Notes: generated by a model from the sequence alone, not told the origin. DNA of 64,000 bases from Ignavibacteriaceae bacterium (GCA_023229425.1 JALNZG010000002.1:1-64000), one strand, 5' to 3'. Numbered from the stretch's first letter, positions 43,130 through 51,945 are shown. Made by a program: numbers and translations.

Positions 43130-44007
43130 TTTCTTAAAGACTTATCTAAATATAAGACAACCGTTTCAACAACTCCCCCTTTATTGAGTACGAAAGTAAC
43201 TTTTTTCCATTTATAATCAATGGTAGTTAAGTAACCAAGATAAACTTCATCGCCTTCAATAAGTAAGAACGAATTTCCACGGGCACCGGCAAGAAAAGCA
43301 CCGTCAGGCACTAAAGCCAGTAATTGAGCGCCTTGAACATCAAGCAAGCTCTGTGTGTTCGGAGGAATTTCTGTCCGGATCAGGGGATAAAAAATATCAT
43401 ACAATTTAGGGGCGTTCAATTTGTTTTCCGAGTATGTCTCAGTGGCGTATCTATCATTAGACGAAAAATAGATAGAAACATTCATTGTAAAATTAATTAA
43501 AAATTCCGGCTCTTCGTTATCAGGAGCAAGAACATAGTTGCTTAAATTCAATTTAGTAATTTTTTTAAGTTCTTTACTTTCTTCTATTCCGTAGATCAAT
43601 TGAAAAAGGTCATTGTAGCTTCCATATCCACTCACACGGTAATCAAAATAAAAAAATTCTTTATCGGTTTTTTGTGTAAGAAATTCAATATTAAATTTTG
43701 CTTTTTCCGAAAGTCGTGAGTTAAGTTGATTAAGAAAATCGTAAAATTTTAATGACGAAAGATTTTTCGGAATATTAAATTTTCTGGCGGAAAGAATAGA
43801 ATCTAATTTAGCTGCTTTCAACATTTTTTCTTTTAACAGTTTATTAAGCACGTTCGGGTCATAGCTTAACGCTTTCAAAGAACCCAATTCTGCGGTTTTG
43901 TCTTTTAGCGACGGATTTTGGAATATATAAATATAGCTGAACCCCAATACTCCGAGTAAAATAAGTACGCCTAAAAGAGCAAAAGTATTTTTTAATTTTC
44001 TATTCAT
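43126..44007 (-). CDS. PilO-PilP-like fusion protein
   Basis: This encodes 293 residues with one N-terminal membrane segment (about 10-28). The middle (about 85-180) follows the PilO pattern (FYDFLNQLNSRLSEKAKFNI, then SGYGSYNDLFQLIYGIEES). The end (about 215-293) resembles the PilP beta-sandwich (QLLALVPDGAFLAGARG, YLGYLTTI, VTFVLNKGG), which links the inner alignment complex to the secretin. The gene lies between pilMN and the secretin, where pilO and pilP lie in classical clusters, and no other pilO or pilP is present. The fusion call is by eye; PilP is the weaker half. Confidence 0.6.
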   Translation of the reverse strand: MNRKLKNTFALLGVLILLGVLGFSYIYIFQNPSLKDKTAELGSLKALSYDPNVLNKLLKEKMLKAAKLDSILSARKFNIPKNLSSLKFYDFLNQLNSRLSEKAKFNIEFLTQKTDKEFFYFDYRVSGYGSYNDLFQLIYGIEESKELKKITKLNLSNYVLAPDNEEPEFLINFTMNVSIYFSSNDRYATETYSENKLNAPKLYDIFYPLIRTEIPPNTQSLLDVQGAQLLALVPDGAFLAGARGNSFLLIEGDEVYLGYLTTIDYKWKKVTFVLNKGGVVETVVLYLDKSLRK

Positions 44008-45553
44008 GCAGGGCTTTCAACAGTTCTTCTTTTCTTATTGTTAGCGTAAAGCGGAACGCGTCTTTATCCCGGATGGGATCGTACGTAATATTTTGCAGGG
44101 TTGAAGATTGCAATCCCGTAGCAAATTCCGTAAGCACTTTTCGATTGATCGCATGCCCATCAATAGTAACAACGGCGCTATCCGGAAGCACTAAGTTCCT
44201 GATCCAAAAAGATTTTTTCTTTCCGACAAAATCAGAAAGATTGAAAAGAAGTTTGTTCCAAATCCCTGTTCCCTTTGCAGCTGAGTCAAGAATAGCTTGT
44301 GTTTGATCAAAATTATTGATCCGCAAATTAAAATTGTCTGTTTCCATTAACGTGGAAAGATTTTGCCGCTTTAATTCGGTTTGAAATTGAATTTCACTTT
44401 TTAATTTATTTATTTCAATTTGTTTATTTAAAATGTTGAGGGTGAAATAAAAAGCCACCAGAAAGAGGAGTGGGACAACAAGGTAGCCATGCCATCCAAA
44501 TTGAAAAACTTTTTGCTCTTCTTGTATATATCTTGGCAGAAGGTTTATGCCCGTGGTTTCTTTAGCAAGTTCATCTAAATATTCAATTGCTGCGGCAAAG
44601 GGAACGCTGAATGAAGATATTTTTATTCGTGAGTCTTCACTTAGAGATGAAACGTCTACATTATCAAAATCAAGTTTGCTAACGTTCGCTTCGGGAAATG
44701 TGCCGTAGAAAGAAAGGACCAAATTTTCAGAATCATCTTCACCGCATACCACGATGTTGTCAAGATTCGGAATTCCGCCGTTCTCCATTTCCAATAATAT
44801 TTTGGAGAAGTAAACATCGTAAGTATGAAGATTGGAGGTTCCTAAATCAAGAGTGGCGCCAATGTGTTTTAATTTTCTGCCTTGTAAAAAAATCAGTTTA
44901 CTGTATTCTTTACCGATGTAAACAATTAAAGAATAATCATCCGGAAAGAATTTTTTCTTTTTAGCAACGTAATAAGCCAGGGAAAGTTCTGCTGATTTAA
45001 CCGAAGTGATTTTATAAACTCTTTTACCATTATACTTCGCCAGACTATTAATGACTTTAAAGCATGGGACTTCCTGTGCTAAAAATGAAGCGAAGGAATT
45101 TCCGTCCGCTAAATCGGTTAAGCCAACATTGTTGCGGTCAAAAGGGCGGTCGGACTGAATGATCGTGTCTTTTAAAACATTTGTTTTAACCTGGGAAGCT
45201 GTATTACGCTTGGGAATAATCTGATAAAAAAGGGAAGGTTCTGTTAGCACCGGAATAAATTCACAAGTATGTAATTTAATTCCGCGCATCTCTGCATTAA
45301 CCAAACTTTCAAATACACCGCCGGAAGAGAATCCCTGCATATTTAAATTTGCACTGCCTCCGGAATCTATCTGAATACCTGACTCTTCAGCAATCATTTG
45401 AACTGATTCAGCATTCGCTTCACTGGCTGTCTGTGTCGATCCCATTACATCAACTGACGCTGCACGGAGAATTTTTATTTGGTTATTCTCTTTTGTAACA
45501 ACGGCAATCTTTGAATCGGAGCCTTCACAATATAAACAGACAAGTGGTTTCAT
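44000..45553 (-). CDS. PilM-PilN fusion protein
   Basis: This encodes 517 residues. Residues about 1-335 have the actin-like PilM layout (YCEGSDSKIAVV, VYIGKEYSKLIFLQGRK, NIVVCGEDD, SVPFAAAIEYLDE). Directly after come the PilN hallmarks: INLLPRYIQEEQ (about 340), a membrane segment (about 357-377), a coiled coil and a C-terminal ferredoxin-like part (NITYDPIRDKDAFRFTLTIR). In most bacteria PilM is cytoplasmic and binds the N-terminal INLLP tail of a separate PilN; here the two are one chain. It overlaps the pilO-like gene by 8 bases. Confidence 0.75.
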   Translation of the reverse strand: MKPLVCLYCEGSDSKIAVVTKENNQIKILRAASVDVMGSTQTASEANAESVQMIAEESGIQIDSGGSANLNMQGFSSGGVFESLVNAEMRGIKLHTCEFIPVLTEPSLFYQIIPKRNTASQVKTNVLKDTIIQSDRPFDRNNVGLTDLADGNSFASFLAQEVPCFKVINSLAKYNGKRVYKITSVKSAELSLAYYVAKKKKFFPDDYSLIVYIGKEYSKLIFLQGRKLKHIGATLDLGTSNLHTYDVYFSKILLEMENGGIPNLDNIVVCGEDDSENLVLSFYGTFPEANVSKLDFDNVDVSSLSEDSRIKISSFSVPFAAAIEYLDELAKETTGINLLPRYIQEEQKVFQFGWHGYLVVPLLFLVAFYFTLNILNKQIEINKLKSEIQFQTELKRQNLSTLMETDNFNLRINNFDQTQAILDSAAKGTGIWNKLLFNLSDFVGKKKSFWIRNLVLPDSAVVTIDGHAINRKVLTEFATGLQSSTLQNITYDPIRDKDAFRFTLTIRKEELLKALHE

Positions 45554-45556
45554 AGT

Positions 45557-46780
45557 TTATGCCGAAAGAATTTGTTGCATTCTGGTTTTATTGTTAGCGA
45601 ATGCCATAGCCGAATCTAAACTAATTTTCTTCATCAAATATAACCGCTTTAAATCTTGTTCCAAAGTGTTCATGCCGGCTGGTCCACCTTGATTGATCAT
45701 CATATATATTTCACTTGTGTTGTTATTTTTAATTGCTGCGCGAACATTGGCGTTAACAATTAAAACTTCTTTTGCCAGAATCAGTTTTCCATTAACGGTT
45801 GTAACAAGTTTTTGCGAAATAACAGAAGTTAACACATCAGCTAACCGGTTACGTACACGTTCTTGTTCCGATGAATGAACTTCTGCTACAATTCTATCAA
45901 TTGATTCAACAGCCGAAGAAGTATGCAGCGTTGAAAAAACTTTGTGCCCTGTATCGGCAACTTCAAGCGCCGCCATAATAGTATCAGGGTCTCTCATCTC
46001 TCCGATAACAATAATATCAGGATCCTGACGCAAAGCTTGAGTAACCCCTTCTTTAAAGCTTAAAACATCTTTTCCGACTTCGCGATGCTTGACGATTGAT
46101 TTATCCGATTTATGAACATACTCAATCGGAGAAGAAATAATTATGATATGCGTTGCATCGAGTTTATTATGATAATCAATAATTGCATCAAGAGTTGCAG
46201 ATTTTCCCGACCCGGTTATTCCTGTGACAAGTGTTAAGCCATACTTAAAATATTGGTGACTTAATACTTTTGTTAAAGCCGGATGAAACTCGTAAGACTC
46301 AAAGGATCGGGCACGCGAAGCAATGGCACGCATATTTAGAGTAACATGATCTAAATCGAAATAACAAGTAGCTCTAAATCTTACATTTTCCATTTTTCGT
46401 TCATACACAAACGTATAGCTAAAATCTATACTTTTAGTAACCATTAGGTAGCGCCGCTGGTTTTCATTAAGCATGCTTAAAATTAAGAGGGCGGACTCAT
46501 CTAAAGTAAATTTTGGGAGGTCAATAACTCTTTCTTTCTTTCCATAAATTCTCATCCAGGTGAAACCATCGCTTCCCGTTCCCCCTATTTCAATATCGGA
46601 AGCTTCGCGCTCAATCATTAACGTTAAAACTTTAACCATAAACTTCTGCATCAAAATTCTCTCGTCATTAGTAAATTGAGAAAATTTTTCTACAAAATAA
46701 CTTATGCGGTCTTGCCCCAAGAGCATAGCAGGCACGTTGATAAGAAATTTTGACAAAATCTTTTTTACATCATCAATCAT
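45557..46780 (-). CDS. Type IV pilus retraction ATPase (PilT family)
   Basis: This encodes 407 residues. Walker A GITGSGKSATLDAI (about 190), Asp box (SSPIEYVHKSDKSIVKHREV), Walker B RQDPDIIVIGEMRD and His box STLHTSSAVE match PilT/PilU. The N-terminal ~45 residues are longer than in PilT. It is expected to power pilus retraction at the inner membrane. It lies 3 bases after pilB in the same operon. PilU cannot be excluded. Confidence 0.85.
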   Translation of the reverse strand: MIDDVKKILSKFLINVPAMLLGQDRISYFVEKFSQFTNDERILMQKFMVKVLTLMIEREASDIEIGGTGSDGFTWMRIYGKKERVIDLPKFTLDESALLILSMLNENQRRYLMVTKSIDFSYTFVYERKMENVRFRATCYFDLDHVTLNMRAIASRARSFESYEFHPALTKVLSHQYFKYGLTLVTGITGSGKSATLDAIIDYHNKLDATHIIIISSPIEYVHKSDKSIVKHREVGKDVLSFKEGVTQALRQDPDIIVIGEMRDPDTIMAALEVADTGHKVFSTLHTSSAVESIDRIVAEVHSSEQERVRNRLADVLTSVISQKLVTTVNGKLILAKEVLIVNANVRAAIKNNNTSEIYMMINQGGPAGMNTLEQDLKRLYLMKKISLDSAMAFANNKTRMQQILSA

Positions 46781-46783
46781 ATC

Positions 46784-48574
46784 TTATTCTTCCATTGTTC
46801 CGGCAATTACTTCTTCAAAAGAAGTGAGCCCCTGTTTTACTTTTTCAATACCGCATTCGCGCAAATTAAGCGTTCCGTCTTTCTTTGCCTGCGCACGAAT
46901 TTTTTCTTCATCAACCGAATCCCCCGAACGCAGGATAATTTGTTTTAACGGTGTGGTAAAATAGAGGGCTTCATGGATTGCGATTCTTCCTTTATAACCG
47001 GAGCCCGAGCATTTTTCACATCCTTTAGCTTCATAAAGAGTATAATTTTTCCATTCGTCAAAATTAAGTCCAAGAGTTTTTAATAAAACTTCATCAGGCT
47101 TCACTACTTTTTGTTTGCAATTGGCGCAAAGACGTCTAATCAAACGTTGTGCCACAATAATATTGATAGCATAAGCAATTAAGAATGGCTCGATTCCCAT
47201 TTTATATAAACGGGCAACAGCGCTTGGCGCATCGTTGGTGTGTAATGTTGAAAAAGTTAAGTGACCTGTGTTTGCAAGTTTGATGGCAACTTCGGCAGTT
47301 TCCTTATCACGCATTTCCCCAACAAGAACAATATCGGGATCGTGACGTAGAATGGAACGGATGGCTTGCTCAAAGTTCATTTTAACGCCGATCTTTAGTT
47401 GGCGCGCTCCCGCAATAACATATTCAACCGGGTCTTCAACCGTTAGCACATTAACCGTTGGGTCTATAACTTGATATAAAGCTGCAACTAAAGTGGTTGA
47501 TTTTCCGCTTCCCGTTGGTCCGGTTAAAATAACCATTCCCTGCGGTTGGCGAATTGCTTTTTCAAAAGCATCATTGGCATAGCCGGTAAGTCCAAGCAGC
47601 TTTAAATCCTTTACAACTTTTCTATCGTCAAGAATTCTTATAACCACACTTTCAAATTTATTTTTTAGTTCTGTACCGACCATCGGCAAAATTGAAACTC
47701 TAAAACGAATAATCTGTCCGTCAATTTCCCGTTGGATAAAACCGTCTTGCGCTTTTTCTCTCTCAAATCTATCCATTCCGCGTGACCGGTCTTTTACTAC
47801 GGCAAGCACTGCTTCGGGGGAAGTATTCTCCTGTGTGTGCCATGGCTGTAAATTTCCGTCAATCCGAAAAAGAATAGACGTAGTTTTGGCATCTCGGGGT
47901 AGGACGTGAATATCGCTTACACCTTTGCGAGTACCTTCAACAAGAGCAGCTTCAATTAAATTGATTAAAGCGCTTTTATTTACTTCGGCTTCAATTTCGG
48001 CTTCGTCATCTGTTTGTTCCCGCTGTTCATCAATGGCAAAGTCGGACGGCATATCTTCAAGTTTTTTCAGAAATTCATTTTCGGGAGGAAAGAGCTTTTC
48101 TGCAAGTTTATCGAAGTCTCGCAATTTAATGAACATTACTTCATATTTTTTTGCATTCAATCCAAAAGCAATTTTGGGAATATTTCTTTCGGTAGGATCA
48201 ATAGAAGCCAGAAGCAGTTTATCCTTTTGGCGTTCATCATACATAAAGGGAATTACTTTTACCTGAAGCATAAGCTGCTTCATCGTTTCGCCGGCGGCAA
48301 GCATAGTTTGCTTAATAAATTCGAGCCTCTGAGGAGTTAGTATTTCGGACGTAGCTTCAACTTCTCTAAAGGCATAAAGGTTGGCAACTTCTTTGAAAAT
48401 TACATCGTGATCATATTTAAATTCTTGAACAAGTATCTGGGCTAAATTTTTTTTGATCTTGCCTGTATCGTTAGCTTTCATCGTTAGTGCTTGTTCAAGA
48501 ACCGTTGTGTCAATAATCCCTTTCTTAAAAAGGATGTACCCGACTTTATCAGTGAGTTCTAAATTCGCATCCAT
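46784..48574 (-). CDS. Type IV pilus assembly ATPase (PilB family)
   Basis: This encodes 596 residues. An N-terminal GspE/PilB domain (about 10-150) precedes the motor: SDIHVLPRDAKTTSILFRID, Walker A GPTGSGKSTTLV (about 352), Asp box TVNVLTVEDPVEYV, Walker B RHDPDIVLVGEMRD, His box STLHTNDAPSAV, and the tetracysteine zinc motif LCANCKQ...CEKCSGSGY (about 485 and 522). It powers pilus extension. It starts 4 bases after pilC. GspE is a possible relative but the pilus context favours PilB. Confidence 0.92.
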   Translation of the reverse strand: MDANLELTDKVGYILFKKGIIDTTVLEQALTMKANDTGKIKKNLAQILVQEFKYDHDVIFKEVANLYAFREVEATSEILTPQRLEFIKQTMLAAGETMKQLMLQVKVIPFMYDERQKDKLLLASIDPTERNIPKIAFGLNAKKYEVMFIKLRDFDKLAEKLFPPENEFLKKLEDMPSDFAIDEQREQTDDEAEIEAEVNKSALINLIEAALVEGTRKGVSDIHVLPRDAKTTSILFRIDGNLQPWHTQENTSPEAVLAVVKDRSRGMDRFEREKAQDGFIQREIDGQIIRFRVSILPMVGTELKNKFESVVIRILDDRKVVKDLKLLGLTGYANDAFEKAIRQPQGMVILTGPTGSGKSTTLVAALYQVIDPTVNVLTVEDPVEYVIAGARQLKIGVKMNFEQAIRSILRHDPDIVLVGEMRDKETAEVAIKLANTGHLTFSTLHTNDAPSAVARLYKMGIEPFLIAYAINIIVAQRLIRRLCANCKQKVVKPDEVLLKTLGLNFDEWKNYTLYEAKGCEKCSGSGYKGRIAIHEALYFTTPLKQIILRSGDSVDEEKIRAQAKKDGTLNLRECGIEKVKQGLTSFEEVIAGTMEE

Positions 48575-48578
48575 AAAA

Positions 48579-49919
48579 CTACATTCCCGGCATTTTGGGT
48601 TTAACTGTTGCTGTTTCGGCTGAAACCAGAGTCAACATGATCATTACTATCATAATAACCATTGAGATGATTACTTGGATTAATTCAATGATATTTTTCA
48701 ATTTATACACGGTTTCGCTTTCATAATAATTTGCCAATTGGAGCGCAGTATTTTTAATTGTCCCGGTCTCTTCGCCGGAATGAAACCTGGAAAGAGCAGT
48801 ATCGGTAAAAACACCGCATTGCGTAAAAGCATCTGTAATGCCAACCCCTTTTTTGATCATCAGCGGAATAGCAATACTTTTAATTTTATCTTCAAAATAT
48901 GTGTTCCCACTTGCTTCAGCTGCAATTCTTATCGGTTCAATACTTTCAGCCGAGCCGCTATAAAGAGTATAAAATACACGACAGAAAACTTCAATAATTG
49001 TCTTATGAATTAAATTGCCAACTATTGGAATTTTTAACAACATTCCGTCAAGAAACATTTTGCCCGGTTTTGTTCGGAAATAATAGAGGAGTGAAATAAT
49101 GGGAACAAAAAATATTGCTAAGATGACAATAATATTATCTTTTAAAAAATTACTGAACTTAAGTGTAAAAGCCGTCATCGGAGGTAATTCAATACCGAAT
49201 CTTAAAAATAAATTTGCCGTCTCGGGAAAAATATACCCGACATAATAAAGAACAGCTAACATTAATACAAAAACTGTTACAAATGGACTGATCAACGCGC
49301 TCTTTAAACTCTTTTTAAATTCCTGCTGACGTTCAAGAAATTTTGCCGTAGCTTTATAAATTTCCGTCATGTTACCGCTCTTGGAAGCAAGCCCAAGCAT
49401 GTATGAAGTGAACTTTCCAAATACTGACTGATATCGCATAAAAACGGCTTGACTGTCTGTACCTTTTTTTAATTCGGCATTTATATCTTTTAAAGCTTCT
49501 CGAAGTGTTTTGTTTTGTGTATCGTTGATAAGCAGAGTAAGAATCTCTCCATACGGAAGTTTTTGATCAAGAAGTTCGGCGCTGATCTTGACAAAATTTA
49601 CAATATCAAGAGTCGGTGGTTTGGCGTTAAAATCTAAAAGAACTTTATTTACCGAAATTACCTCGTAATTAAGTCTTGTTAAAGCATCTACAACTTCTTC
49701 TTTATTGAATGCTTTTTGAGACCCCTTAATAGGTTTATCGCTTCCTTTTTTTGCTTTATAAAGGAAGGTAGTCTTTTTTTCAATTGACTTAATTTGAAGC
49801 TGATTCTTCTCGGCAAGATTCTTGATCTTTTGCTTTACTTCCCTAACCGAATCGGCTGTGATAGCACCAGTTATAGATTTTCCAGCGCTATTTATTGCAG
49901 CAAATCTGTATTCAACCAT
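48579..49919 (-). CDS. Type IV pilus inner-membrane platform protein (PilC family)
   Basis: This encodes 446 residues with the duplicated GspF domain: first copy about 110-230 (VKISAELLDQKLPYGEILTL, KSGNMTEIYKATAKFLERQQ), second about 310-440 (FCRVFYTLYSGSAESIEPIR, GEETGTIKNTALQLANYYE). Three membrane segments are visible near 210-232, 260-282 and 415-437. The N-terminal ~100 residues, with Lys-rich stretches, are longer than in GspF. It is the first gene of the nine-gene leftward run and has an inverted repeat upstream. Called pilC by context and homology pattern. Confidence 0.88.
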   Translation of the reverse strand: MVEYRFAAINSAGKSITGAITADSVREVKQKIKNLAEKNQLQIKSIEKKTTFLYKAKKGSDKPIKGSQKAFNKEEVVDALTRLNYEVISVNKVLLDFNAKPPTLDIVNFVKISAELLDQKLPYGEILTLLINDTQNKTLREALKDINAELKKGTDSQAVFMRYQSVFGKFTSYMLGLASKSGNMTEIYKATAKFLERQQEFKKSLKSALISPFVTVFVLMLAVLYYVGYIFPETANLFLRFGIELPPMTAFTLKFSNFLKDNIIVILAIFFVPIISLLYYFRTKPGKMFLDGMLLKIPIVGNLIHKTIIEVFCRVFYTLYSGSAESIEPIRIAAEASGNTYFEDKIKSIAIPLMIKKGVGITDAFTQCGVFTDTALSRFHSGEETGTIKNTALQLANYYESETVYKLKNIIELIQVIISMVIMIVMIMLTLVSAETATVKPKMPGM

Positions 49920-49920
49920 T

Positions 49921-49997
49921 AAAGTTTTTACCAGTTATTATTTAAAGCATTATTTATCTTAAATATACCAAATAAAAATTACATTAGTAAAAACTTT
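49921..49997. promoter_or_regulatory. Inverted GTAAAAAC boxes upstream of the pilus operon
   Basis: AAAGTTTTTAC (49921-49931) and GTAAAAACTTT (49987-49997) are an exact 11-base inverted pair flanking the likely pilC promoter region. The core GTAAAAAC recurs at 51273-51280, with near matches at 51243-51257, in the other pilus promoter region. It is a candidate regulator site; AT richness makes chance possible. Confidence 0.35.
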
Positions 49998-50161
49998 TTT
50001 GCTGTAATTGCCGACCAAAATATTCTTACAAAAGTATCGAAGGAGATGTTTGGATATTTGATGGTGTAACTACAGTTGTTACATAATATAATTTACCGAC
50101 ATCATCATGTGACTTTAATCAGTTATATCTGTTGAGATCCCATAAATTCCCAACCCTAAAT

Positions 50162-50194
50162 AAAAAAAGGATTGATTGCTCAATCCTTTTTTTT
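50162..50194 (-). terminator. Rho-independent terminator of the second pilin gene
   Basis: AAGGATTGA and TCAATCCTT pair around a 4-base loop, with long A and T runs on either side. It lies 16 bases beyond the stop at 50210. Confidence 0.85.
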
Positions 50195-50209
50195 GATAAT
50201 GAGAAAAAA

Positions 50210-50596
50210 TTACTGCAACGTTGGAACAGCCGTAGTAATAGTAGCCGGTGCAACCGTAGTAACCGCTACATATTTCTTACCGGCTGAATTGGTTACAACA
50301 CCGGTTCCCGTAAAAACTACACTTTGAGCAGCAACTACAGCGGCATAGGTTCCGTTTGCCGTTGAAGCAAGATTGGTTGGAATGGTAAATCCGGTGAATG
50401 TGTTGTTTCCACCACCTAATGAAGTTGGTTTTTTGTAAAATTGTTGTGCGAGAGCGGCTAGATTCATGTTGTCAGAAACAACTCCATCTCTGTTTGCTTC
50501 AAGTGAACTTGCACTGAAAAGATTGATACCTACGACAATTGCGATACCAACAATAATAACGCCGAGAACAATGAGTAATAACTGCTGTTGTCCCAT
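50210..50596 (-). CDS. Pilin-like protein with minimal leader (copy 2)
   Basis: This encodes 128 residues, nearly identical to the gene at 50732 (I see three substitutions). It opens MG then QQQLLLIVLGVIIVGIAI, a hydrophobic helix, with no classical leader and no Glu at position 5 of a mature chain starting at Gln. After the helix comes SSLEANRDGVVSDNMNLAAL, similar to pilins, and a small Thr/Val-rich globular part. If cut after Gly2 it would be a very short-leader pilin. It has a GGAG ribosome site and its own terminator. It is probably the major pilus subunit or a paralogue. Confidence 0.65.
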   Translation of the reverse strand: MGQQQLLLIVLGVIIVGIAIVVGINLFSASSLEANRDGVVSDNMNLAALAQQFYKKPTSLGGGNNTFTGFTIPTNLASTANGTYAAVVAAQSVVFTGTGVVTNSAGKKYVAVTTVAPATITTAVPTLQ

Positions 50597-50690
50597 TTTT
50601 TGTAACTCCTTTAATTGTGTAATTATAACTTAATACTTTTCCCCTGAAAAACAAAAACTTTTATTGATGAACCAATGTTTTAAAATGAAT

Positions 50691-50717
50691 AAAGGGACTG
50701 AATAATTCAGTCCCTTT
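50691..50717 (-). terminator. Terminator or attenuator between the two pilin genes
   Basis: AAAGGGACTGAAT and ATTCAGTCCCTTT are a perfect 13-base stem with one central base, 15 bases after the first pilin stop. Leftward it is followed by ATTCATTTT. It may limit read-through from copy 1 to copy 2. Confidence 0.65.
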
Positions 50718-50731
50718 ATCACGAAAATTAA

Positions 50732-51118
50732 TTACTGTAGCGTGGGTACAGCTGTAGTAATAGTTGCCGGTGCAACTGTGGTCACCGCTACATATTTCTT
50801 TCCGGCTGAATTGGTAACAACACCGGTACCTGTAATAACTACACTCTGAGCAGCAACTACAGCGGCGTAGGTTCCGTTTGCAGTTGAAGCAAGATTGGTT
50901 GGGATAGTAAATCCGGTGAATGTGTTGTTTCCACCGCCTAATTCGGTTGGTTTTTTGTAAAACTGTTGTGCGAGAGCAGAAAGATTCATGTTATCAGAAA
51001 CAACTCCGTCTCTGTTTGCTTCAAGAGAGCTTGCACTGAAAAGATTGATTCCTACAACAATTGCAATTCCAACGATAATAACACCGAGAACAATGAGTAA
51101 TAACTGCTGTTGTCCCAT
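50732..51118 (-). CDS. Pilin-like protein with minimal leader (copy 1)
   Basis: This encodes 128 residues from the ATG at 51118, which has AAAGGAG before it. A longer reading adding 37 codons would put the same MGQQQ start inside the protein and lacks support. The sequence starts MG, then QQQLLLIVLGVIIVGIAI, then SSLEANRDGVVSDNMNLSAL and a small beta-rich head. It shares nearly all residues with the 50210 gene. A sigma54-like promoter (51168-51183) lies about 50 bases upstream. It is probably the major pilin, made in large amounts. Confidence 0.7.
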   Translation of the reverse strand: MGQQQLLLIVLGVIIVGIAIVVGINLFSASSLEANRDGVVSDNMNLSALAQQFYKKPTELGGGNNTFTGFTIPTNLASTANGTYAAVVAAQSVVITGTGVVTNSAGKKYVAVTTVAPATITTAVPTLQ

Positions 51119-51167
51119 TTTATTTAACTCCTTTTTTAATTGTGATAATTGACTTCGAATTACTAAT

Positions 51168-51183
51168 AACAAGAAAGGTGCCA
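51168..51183 (-). promoter_or_regulatory. Sigma54-like promoter of the pilin genes
   Basis: On the minus strand TGGCAC, 5 bases, TTGTT fits the sigma54 -24/-12 pattern TGGCAC-N5-TTGCW with one change (GT for GC at -12). The spacing from GG to GT is the required 10 bases. It lies about 50 bases from the pilin ATG. Sigma54 control of pilin by an NtrC-type activator is well known in other bacteria. Confidence 0.5.
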
Positions 51184-51242
51184 CCATTAAAACATAAACA
51201 GAATTCTCATGTTTTAGGAAAAAATTCAAATTACCTTGGATG

Positions 51243-51280
51243 GTAAAAAATTTTTACACGTAATAATTACGTGTAAAAAC
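51243..51280. promoter_or_regulatory. Nested palindromes between the divergent pilin genes
   Basis: A perfect 29-base palindrome with one central base spans 51251-51279 (arms TTTTTACACGTAAT). It overlaps a second one, GTAAAAAATTTTTAC (51243-51257). GTAAAAAC occurs at 51273-51280. They sit midway between the leftward pilin and rightward minor-pilin genes, consistent with a shared operator, or possibly a terminator-like structure. Confidence 0.45.
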
Positions 51281-51375
51281 TACCGGTTAATTGTCTTTTC
51301 GCTTTTCTACACAAAAAATTATCTCTAAAGGATGAAGATATTTAACTGAATTTGTGTAAAGAAATATATTAGACC

Positions 51376-51391
51376 TGGTTTTCATCTTGTG
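51376..51391 (+). promoter_or_regulatory. Possible sigma54-like promoter of the minor-pilin operon
   Basis: TGGTTTTCATCTTGTG keeps the GG-N10-GT spacing and a TTGT -12 box but has TTT in place of CAC at -24. It ends 42 bases before the ATG at 51434. It is weaker than the candidate at 51168 and supported by symmetry with it. Confidence 0.3.
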
Positions 51392-51433
51392 GTACATAAT
51401 TTGACTTAATATTAAAAAAAACTGTTACTATTT

Positions 51434-51937
51434 ATGAATACCGGACAAACAATGCTAACCTTGTTAGCAATGATGATGCTGACACTTCTTTCTGTAAGAA
51501 TGAACAGCACTTTACTACGCACACAAGAAAGTATGCAAAATTCTAAATTCGGATTAGCGGCTATCTCTTTAGGAACCTCTATTATTGAGAATGCAAATAA
51601 ACTTTCTTTTGACGAAGTAACTATTGACAGCTCCATCACTAGCACTAACGCGCTTACTCCGATCATTAAATTAGGCGTAGATGGGGAAGAGCATGCAAAT
51701 AAACCGCCAGAGTTTAATGACTTCGATGATTATAACAATTACCAATATGACGAAAGAACACTTGCTTCAGCATATTATCATATCTCATGCAAAGTTAGCT
51801 ATGTATCTCCGTTAACCCCTAATGTTGACTCCAATTCCCCTACATTTAATAAAAAATTAACTGTTTCGGTTTCGAGTGTTTCGATGCAAGACACCGTTAA
51901 AATCAGTACAATATTCAGTTACTGGTATTTTAGATAG
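51434..51937 (+). CDS. Minor-pilin-like protein 1
   Basis: This encodes 167 residues. It opens MNTG then QTMLTLLAMMMLTLLSV, a hydrophobic helix directly after a Gly at position 4, resembling the short leader of the adjacent pilins, with Gln next. A 140-residue mixed domain follows (KLTVSVSSVSMQDTVKIS near the end). I find no named family. It is first of three rightward genes separated by 8-9 bases. Role as a minor pilin or pilus-priming protein is inferred from context. Confidence 0.5.
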   Translation: MNTGQTMLTLLAMMMLTLLSVRMNSTLLRTQESMQNSKFGLAAISLGTSIIENANKLSFDEVTIDSSITSTNALTPIIKLGVDGEEHANKPPEFNDFDDYNNYQYDERTLASAYYHISCKVSYVSPLTPNVDSNSPTFNKKLTVSVSSVSMQDTVKISTIFSYWYFR

Positions 51938-51945
51938 AGGAACCC

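Noticed and set aside
51119..51229. 37-codon N-terminal extension of the first pilin
   Set aside because: The internal ATG at 51118 has a strong GGAG ribosome site, and the tandem copy starts at the equivalent residue.
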